DNA from: Ginkgo biloba
Lineage: Eukaryota; Streptophyta; Ginkgoopsida; Ginkgoales; Ginkgoaceae
Direction: 5' to 3'
Length of the DNA stretch: 16,552 nucleotides
Assembly: GCA_024626585.1 (NCBI GenBank)
Contig: JANKJI010000009.1
Coordinates: 161,662,320-161,678,871 of the forward strand
Each line of letters starts with the position of its first letter. The stretch's first letter is position 1. The position numbers and the translations under genes were made by a program. This document shows positions 10,472-16,552 of the stretch, piece by piece. The notes under the pieces were generated by a model. That model saw only the letters and a program-made list of their open reading frames with translations, had not been told where the DNA came from and did no database searches.

Positions 10472-10573
10472 CTTGGACGAAGAGAAGAAGAATAAGATAT
10501 GGAATTGTCTACAATTCCAACTATGACTTATGCCATCTTGGACGAAGAGAAGAAGAATAAGATATGGAATTTT
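10444..10573. repeat. 65-base tandem duplication
   Basis: Two adjacent 65-base units start at 10444 and 10509, each beginning CTACAATTCCAACTA and ending near GATATGGAATT. They differ at only three internal positions plus the last bases, so the duplication is much younger than the decay of the surrounding elements. 65 is not a multiple of three, so it would shift any reading frame crossing it. Confidence 0.9.
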
Positions 10574-11095
10574 GGTTCCTCCATGCCAAGGATCAAATTT
10601 GGAAATTTCAACAAATAAGAAACCCTTCCATCAAATTTGATGCTATAAATCATGTTTTATAGTAATAGCGTATAATACACTTAGGGCCGCTTTAAACTTT
10701 CACATAAATAAAAATAAATATGATGCAATGTTGCCTGCCATCAAATTAGTGCTATATAGCCCTAATTAAAATAAATTAAATCACTGACACTAAGACGTAA
10801 TCTAATTCACAAACTCGAAATGATAAACATATTGTTATAATTTATTCACATAAATTAAAAATGATCAAACATATTTTTATCTAATCGATTAAATTCAATT
10901 ATATTTTGTAATTTCTTAAAGTAAATAAGAAGTTGGTGAGGTATAATATAATTTATCTATGTGTTGTAATCTCTTAAAGTAAATAAAAGGTAGTGAGGTA
11001 TAATATAAAAACATAGATATTTTTATAATATAAATACTCAATGTTTTTATAAAGAAATAAACAAATTGATCGAATAGTTAGGTCTTCCATACATC
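10574..11095. other. AT-rich non-coding stretch with a 58-base tandem repeat
   Basis: No gene is visible. It contains the tandem repeat at 10907-11008. Two short related strings (CATCAAATTTGATGCTATA near 10630, CATCAAATTAGTGCTATA near 10740) suggest older local duplication. Confidence 0.4.
10907..11008. repeat. 58-base diverged tandem duplication
   Basis: The string TGTAATTTCTTAAAGTAAAT at 10907 recurs at 10965 (TGTAATCTCTTAAAGTAAAT). Both are followed by GTGAGGTATAATATAA. The second unit is slightly shorter and a few bases differ. No coding sequence is involved. Confidence 0.8.
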
Positions 11096-11099
11096 TACA

Positions 11100-11572
11100 C
11101 GATCACTCAAAAGATTCCTTGATTGCTAATTAAAAGTTGTGACATCATAATAATCCATAACTACTTGTACTACAAACTCTACTGCCTCTAGACACTGTAA
11201 TAAACCCTTTACGTCTATTTCTCTACACTGTTTAATTCAAGTTGGAGTTTGTTGTCCAATTGTCCTCTGACCATGGACAATTGGCCATTAATTTGGAGTC
11301 ATCTTCAAAACATAAATAAGTTTCCATTAAGCTATGTGCAATAGTCTTTATTCCCTGTCGATCTAATATATAGTTATTGATGTAATCCATTACATCATTC
11401 ACGATCGAAGTAAAAGCATGATTAGTGTATATTGGGCATCATCTTCTCAACATTAGTTGTCGTTAAGTTGTAAGTCTCCAATTTTCTCTAAATAATATAT
11501 TTTCGATAAAAATAACCTCTCATGCTCATGCTCCAAGACATTCAAGTATGAGTTCAAAAAGATTCCCAGCAT
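11100..11572 (-). pseudogene. Coding-like relic of unknown family
   Basis: Three neighbouring minus-strand stretches read like protein but lie in different frames. The first runs from ATG at 11572 (MLGIFLNSYLNVLEHEHERL, about 40 codons, ending ...LEKIGDLQLNDN). The second covers about 11240-11426 (IVNDVMDYINNYILDRQG, then HSLMETYLCFEDDSKLM), close to 60 codons without a stop. The third, at about 11130-11215, includes KGLLQCLEAVEFVV and VVMDYYDVTTFN. Their spacing and shared strand suggest one former exon or several broken ones. I do not recognise the family. AT-rich DNA can give open stretches of this length by chance, so confidence is low. Confidence 0.3.
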
Positions 11573-13540
11573 TAAATAAATTATCATTTTTGAATTTTTT
11601 TCTTAAAAAACCTTCATTTACTTCAGAAATCCTTGCATCACCTAGGAGCGACACCTAGGAGCTCACTCCTAAATGACATGCAGCCTAAAAGTACATGCAT
11701 ACATGGCACTTGTGCACAAACATGACGCGACTTCTAAGTCATTCATGAAACTACTTTTTCTATAATTTTTGTTCATAATTTAATATTTTTTATCGTGCAC
11801 CTGCCCATTCAAAATATTTTACTTAAATCATATCCTACCAAGCCCACTAAAACACTAATACAAGTATAATCCTAATTAAATTCCTGTTAAGAATCTAGAG
11901 CACAAATTTTGCATCACGATAAAACTAGATTCTTAATGCGGCAAGCGTGTTTGGAAAAAGAAGAAGAAGTATTTCTATGCCGCTAAAATTCCATTGTGCT
12001 CATTAGAATTGCTCATGTCCTCTTGAACACATATTGCTAATCTAGTGCATTCTTTCTATTGGAAGTGAAACCCAACATCTATTGTTCCCTTGTCAAAAGG
12101 GATTTGTCCATATCCCATAATAACTACTACAATATTTTGTTGGTCTTTAATTCTCTTTTGCTCTCACATCATCTCACTCATTCAAATTCTCCATCAATTA
12201 TTTTCATTTCTCACCCTTTTCTTATAATTGTGTTTCACTGTAAGCCGAGTCATTTGATGCCATGGGAGATGGAGCCTAGACAAGGATTTTTATTACTACA
12301 AAGGGGTTGGAAAGGAGATTTAAATTCATCAAGGGAGGTATGTCCCCATTTTTTAAAATTCATTCTTTTATATTTATTTGTCTAAGTTGATTATGTTGAA
12401 AATTGTCAACTTGTATACTGCAAAGTTTGTTTGATTGAACTTTAGTTAATAGTTTTGAAGTTTCTTCTTGAATATATATAAAAGTATGATTTCAACATAT
12501 TAAAATAAAAAAGAAATAATTTTTATTTGAATCATTTTCAAGTGAGAAGTTATGCATGTTCATTTTTCTTCTTATTTGAGTTATATTTCATCAATGTTGG
12601 AAGTTGCCTTTCCTTGTGCATCTTACCTATGAAAATCAAATTGTTTCTTGAAGTCTTAGTTATGAAGTGTCTCTATCTACCATTTCTAAAGTTAAAAAGA
12701 AAATATATATTTTATTTGGGGACGAGATTCATAAAGATGTCATAGAAATTACATTGTTTATATTTGTGAGACCCACCTTGAGTTTATTTTTCATTATCCT
12801 AATTAGTTTAGCACCATGTACTTACCACATAGCCAACCTTATGAGATTCATATGGTTAACCTCACAATATACCATTATCTTATAAATATCCCTTTTACAC
12901 AAAGGTAAAAGAGGGGAATTATCACTATTATATGATCATAACATCTTTCATTCTTTCTCCAAGATTTTCATATTGAAGATCATTTTGGGAGCTATGCCTT
13001 AGCACAAGGAGGAGACAAAACATTTTCATATTTAGTCCATGGCATAATCCTCCTTAATGAGTTCTCTCACCATATTCTATCTCTTATGATACATTATCTT
13101 TATGTTATAGTGTATTATCCTAATTTCTTTGGGTATGTATTTATTTTAAGGATATTTATTATGCAGAAAGAAACCCCATGCCCTTTGATAGAGTTATGCT
13201 ATTTATTGTATTATTGGGGTGTGATATTTTCCATTAACATAAATGGTGACCATACTAAGGAACGAAACACATTTTTTAGTATTCATTAGTTTTGCATAGT
13301 TCATTTTTGTGTAGCTTTTTAATAAGTTCTATTATCACGATGTCAAATTTATAGTACGATCCATACAAATGCTCATATTTATTAGTTTTCGTTGGGCAGT
13401 TCTAGTGATGTCGCCTAAATAGGCTTAACCATAGCTTTTTCCACTATAGTGCATTTTTTCCTAATACACCACACCTTTTTTATTTCAACACCACATATTT
13501 TATTTTTTGACATCATATTGTTTTATTACGTACTATACAT
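11573..13540. other. Long stretch without recognisable gene
   Basis: No translated frame matches a family I know. Frames in 12059-12385, 12527-12885 and 13086-13634 on the plus strand are short and low-complexity. A plus-strand segment near 12240-12340 (MPWEMEPRQGFLLLQRGWKG) ends at a GGGAG/GTATGT that resembles a splice donor, but nothing else supports an exon. An AAGAAGAAGAAG microsatellite lies near 11958. From about 12765 (TGTGAGACCC) to 13050 there is a TATA-like string at 12880-12889 followed by a leader-like stretch, which could be part of an LTR. Confidence 0.35.
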
Positions 13541-13544
13541 TTAT

Positions 13545-14697
13545 TGTATTATGACATTCTTGATGGGGAGGTCTACATGGAGCAACCTGAAGGTTTTGTG
13601 CAAGTTGGAAATGAGCATCTTATCTACAAGTTGATGAAATCTCTATATGGACTCAAGCAAGTACCAAGAGTGTGGTGGTCATGCATTGGTGATTACTCCA
13701 TTTCTCATAGATTTGCTAGATGTGAATTTGATCACAGCACATGTATTTAAAATATGAGGATGGTGAAATACTCATAGTTGTATTATATGTTGATGATCTC
13801 ATTATTACAACTAATGACACTTCAAATATCAACTCTCTCAAAAAACAACTTTGTAAATTTTTTGAGATGTTTGATCTTAGTTTTCTACATTATTACCTTA
13901 GCATAGAGCTTTGGTGGAAGAGTGAGAATATCTTTGTATCTCAATCTAAGTATACATATAGGCCATTGAGATGTTTTCATATGGAGGATTCTAAGCTTAT
14001 GGCTACTCCTATAAAAGTAGATGTCAAATTGTTTAAGGATGCAGATGGTAGAATTGTTGATGCTATATTAATGTATAGAAAGTTAGTGGGAAGTCTAATT
14101 TACTTGACTACTACTAGGCTCAATATTGATTACATTGTCAGTGATGTGTCTCAATTTATGAGTGTTCCATCCATATCTCATTGAAAAGTTATGAAATGTG
14201 TACTAAGATATGTGAGAGGGACTATGAGATTTAAACTCTTATTTTCTATATGTGATGACTTCAAACTGAAGGGATTCATAGATTCAGATTGGGATGGAGA
14301 CATTGATGAGAGAAAGTCTACATCAAGATATATATTTACATTTGGTTCTTGTGTGATTTCTTAGTGTAATAACAAACAAGCTACAATCTCCTTGTCTTCC
14401 ATTTGGTTCTTGTGTGATTTCTTAGTCTTATAAGAAACAAGCTATAATTTTCTTGTCTTTCATTAAAGTAGAATATGAGGCAGTAGTTACAGCTATTTGT
14501 GAGGCGATTTGGTTGAATAGTCTTTCTTGATCATTTTGAATATTCGCAAGATGATCCTACACAATTATTTTGTGATAATCAGAGTGCAATTCAACTTTTA
14601 AAGAATTTAGTGTTCTACACTAAGATAAAACATGTGAAAGTTTATCATCACTTCATTTAAGAACTAATATAGAAAAAGGTAATTGAGTTGTTCTATT
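13545..14697 (+). mobile_element. Ty1/copia RT and RNase H relic, copy B
   Basis: This fragment of a copia pol covers part of reverse transcriptase and RNase H. RT begins near DGEVYMEQPEGF (13562) and includes KLMKSLYGLKQVPRVWW. After a one-base shift near 13740 it reads YLKYEDGEI, then VLYVDDLIITTND with the catalytic YVDD intact. KLVGSLIYLTTTR and VSDVSQFM follow. RNase H includes LRYVRGTM, KGFIDSDW, GDIDERKSTS and NKQATISLSS, and later FCDNQSAIQL. In-frame stops at 14182-14184 and 14362-14364 both sit where tryptophan is usual. A 61-base tandem duplication breaks the frame. The element ends abruptly at about 14697, without polypurine tract or LTR, and its 5' part is missing before about 13545. 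Confidence 0.92.
14341..14462 (+). repeat. 61-base tandem duplication inside copia RNase H
   Basis: TTTGGTTCTTGTGTGATTTC starts at 14341 and again at 14402. The two 61-base units agree at roughly 54 positions, and the first 25 bases are identical. Both units carry the TAG that replaces the RNase H tryptophan, so the duplication happened after that stop arose. Because 61 is not a multiple of three, it adds a frameshift. Confidence 0.9.
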
Positions 14698-14897
14698 GCT
14701 CACATAAGTAAATACAAACATAGTATTAAAGATCATCAACTATTGCTCACACTTACAATTATATGATATCACTTACTATTACATAGCACATCTTTTTAAC
14801 ATACCATGGCAATACCATCACTCAAGATAACATATTATTCAACATACTTTTACCTTTCATCAAATCTAAAAAAACCTATGAATGTAGTTAAATCTAA
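14698..14897. repeat. Duplicated spacer, copy B
   Basis: This segment aligns with 9804-10053 (ATGATATCACTT, CACTCAAGATAACATATTATTC and flanks). It joins directly to the truncated copia copy B. The LTR and the last about 130 bases of the copia reading frame found in copy A are missing here. Confidence 0.7.
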
Positions 14898-15118
14898 CAT
14901 AATTCTTCCAAATTCTAACTCTTGAGTTGATATATGACGAGAGGACCAAACTCGACTGTGCGGTATTAGGTTACTATATCGAATGCTCAAATTTTTTCAC
15001 AGCAACGATCTCTCTTTTGCGACATTTCGTAAATCTACAGATAGTTTCTTTGACTTCCATAAATTGTTGTTATTTTGGGAGGAGCTCGTGGCTAAGTAGA
15101 ACAAAGTGGAACCACTAT
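14898..15118 (-). pseudogene. PERK-like last exon, copy B
   Basis: This is the probable last coding exon of the kinase pseudogene whose other exons lie at 15248-16552 on the same strand. It starts after a candidate acceptor (CATAAG at about 15119-15124). The first codons (IVVPL) sit where the family usually has the V-V-R-A-L end of the kinase domain, with a few bases apparently lost. It continues with TSSSQNNN, RYSNLIPHS, VWSSRHISTQ and ELEFGR. A stop in place of a codon near the start and small indels show decay. It aligns with 10054-10290. The join to the kinase exons is inferred from position, strand and the tail motif. Confidence 0.5.
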
Positions 15119-15247
15119 CTTATGATTGTTCATTCAGATTGATGCACAAACGAACATCAATTAAGGCAGAGACTATCAGTAAATCAATATTACATGTTCA
15201 GACAAAAGTAACAATCAGACAACCTCTCATTGAAAATGTTTTCTTAC

Positions 15248-16552
15248 CATGGACATACGTGGGCATTTGAAGGGGTTGGATTGAACACAGGCAGAGGCAC
15301 ACACTGCCATTTGCTTTATCTCCTTCATGTCGTAAACATTCCCTAACCGTTGGTCCACAAGGCGGTTCAACTTTCCTTCCTTATTTGTTTCATGGAGAAA
15401 GGGATCTACCTTCTCCACAAACATCAAATTTTAATTGGATTTTAAATTTTGCTAAAAAATTCATCCGATTATATACTTTTTCTTTTCTCTCTTTTTTTTT
15501 TTTATAATTACTCTACCGCTCCTTTTGTTTGTGTTGTTCAATGTGTGCCATCAATATTTTATTTTAAACTCAAACCAATATTATGTCAATCATTTTATAA
15601 ATTGTAATACTAACCCATTTATCAAGTGGCTTTAGGTTGTCATCTAGAGGCTTTTGACCTATAATCAACTCAAGTATCACAACACCAAAAGAGAAAACAT
15701 CTATCTATTTTCTATGTGAGTTGTCCACTTAATATACACTCTAGAGCCAAATATCTGCTCAAAACATATAAAAAGGTCAAGAATAAATGAACATAAAGGG
15801 TCAAAATACCAAATAAAGTGTTAAACCCTAAAGGCTCTTACCCCTAAGTACCCATAGGGCACTGGGTGATCACATGACAAAATGCATCTGGAAAGATTTT
15901 AGCGAATCCAAAATCGGAGACCTGAGATCACAAATAAAGTGACCAACAACCATAATTAGTTGTGAATTATAGGAATTAGAGATTTATATAATATTGATGG
16001 CCAGTAAATAAGCTTCTCACCTTAGCTTCAATTTTTTCATCTAGAAGAATGTTTGATGATCTTATATTCCAATGAATAATTCGTGGATCACTTGCAAGTT
16101 ATTAAGATGATTAATTTAAAAAAACTCACATAGGAGCATTTTCTTATGCCACATATTAGGCCCAAGTATAGGGAGAAAGAGAGCACATTTAAATCACAAT
16201 CATCATGCAAGTAGGTAAGTCCTTGAGCGACATCGGTTGTAATCTTCATCCTAGTATGCCAATCCAGAGGTTGCATGCATTCTCTATGGAGACATTTCTG
16301 AAGCGTATCATTAGGAATAAAATTATAAAAAAGCAAACATTAGTCAGCCTACTCATCCTTCTCAATGCAGTAACCAACCAAAGTAACAGGGTGTCGATGA
16401 TGTATCTGACTGATTATCGACATTTCTTCTTTGAATTGACACCCTCCCTGTCTCATACCCACTTGAAGTTGACTGCAATGAATTAGAGCTTGAAAATTCC
16501 TTTGAACACATCTCCAAAGTCTCCTTTTCCTACCAAGTTACTAGAGGAGAAA
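15248..16552 (-). pseudogene. PERK-like receptor kinase pseudogene, kinase exons (5' end outside window)
   Basis: Relic of a plant receptor-like Ser/Thr kinase, closest in motifs to the proline-rich extensin-like (PERK) type. Five exons are visible: 16193-16552 (partial), 16021-16090, 15842-15921, 15615-15754 and 15248-15409. Intron borders are mostly clean: donors gtgaga, gtaaga, gttagt and gtaaga; acceptors such as ctcag and gagcag. It is therefore an unprocessed gene copy. The glycine loop (GKGDFG, 16513-16530) and DFG (15907-15915) remain. The beta-3 lysine of IAVK is Asn (16468-16470), the HRD motif reads HWN (16066-16074) and APE reads ALE (15739-15747). Stops lie at about 16484, 16454, in a 12-base insertion near 16360, and at 15712-15714 and 15844-15846. 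A 4-base ATAG insertion shifts the frame near 15702. Other motifs: HHRHPVTLVGYC, FIPNDTL, GLTYLHDDC, SSNILLDE, DVFSFGVVILEL, LVDQRLGNVYDMKE, CASACVQS. Confidence 0.88.

Noticed and set aside
16205-16486. 93-codon plus-strand frame at the right edge
   Set aside because: It is antisense to the kinase N-lobe exon, whose motifs are on the minus strand.
1-16552. CRISPR arrays, tRNA or rRNA genes, bacterial-type operons
   Set aside because: No regularly spaced direct repeats, cloverleaf-type sequences or rRNA motifs were seen, and all gene relics are of plant nuclear type.

Overview
This window looks like nuclear DNA from a seed plant with a large, repeat-rich genome. It is very AT-rich. It holds relics of a Ty3/gypsy chromovirus, two relics of one Ty1/copia lineage, and an intron-containing plant receptor-like kinase pseudogene. 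There are no bacterial-type operons, ribosome binding sites or tightly packed genes. A gymnosperm is a reasonable guess from the style of repeat decay, but the sequence alone does not prove it. I see no intact protein-coding gene: every coding segment carries stop codons, frameshifts or truncation.

Layout, left to right. 1-1920 is AT-rich DNA without a recognisable gene. 1921-4795 (minus) is a long decayed reading frame of about 950 codons for a protein I cannot name. It has an N-terminal domain, a strongly basic patch, a proline-rich linker, a coiled coil and a tryptophan-rich C-terminal region. 5225-8866 (minus) is the 3' part of a chromovirus: reverse transcriptase, RNase H, integrase, chromodomain remnant and a probable 3' LTR. 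At about 8866 it meets, head to head, the 3' end of a copia element on the plus strand (RNase H, polypurine tract, LTR to 9788). After a short spacer lies a minus-strand fragment (10054-10290) that resembles the last exon of a proline-rich extensin-like receptor kinase (PERK). 10291-13540 is mostly non-coding, with two tandem duplications, a 39-codon minus-strand reading frame and a patch of coding-like minus-strand sequence (about 11100-11572). 13545-14697 is a second, longer copia relic (RT and RNase H, no LTR). It is followed by the same spacer and the same PERK-type last exon (14898-15118), which here continues into at least five kinase exons up to the right edge (15248-16552, minus).

The main structural result is that 8866-10290 and 14266-15118 are two diverged copies of one ancestral segment: the 3' end of a PERK-like gene with a copia element lying antisense just downstream. 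The two copia relics share the same nonsense codon at a homologous tryptophan position. This argues for duplication of already dead DNA rather than two independent insertions. The kinase copy keeps its intron borders, so it is an unprocessed pseudogene, and it has lost its key catalytic residues.
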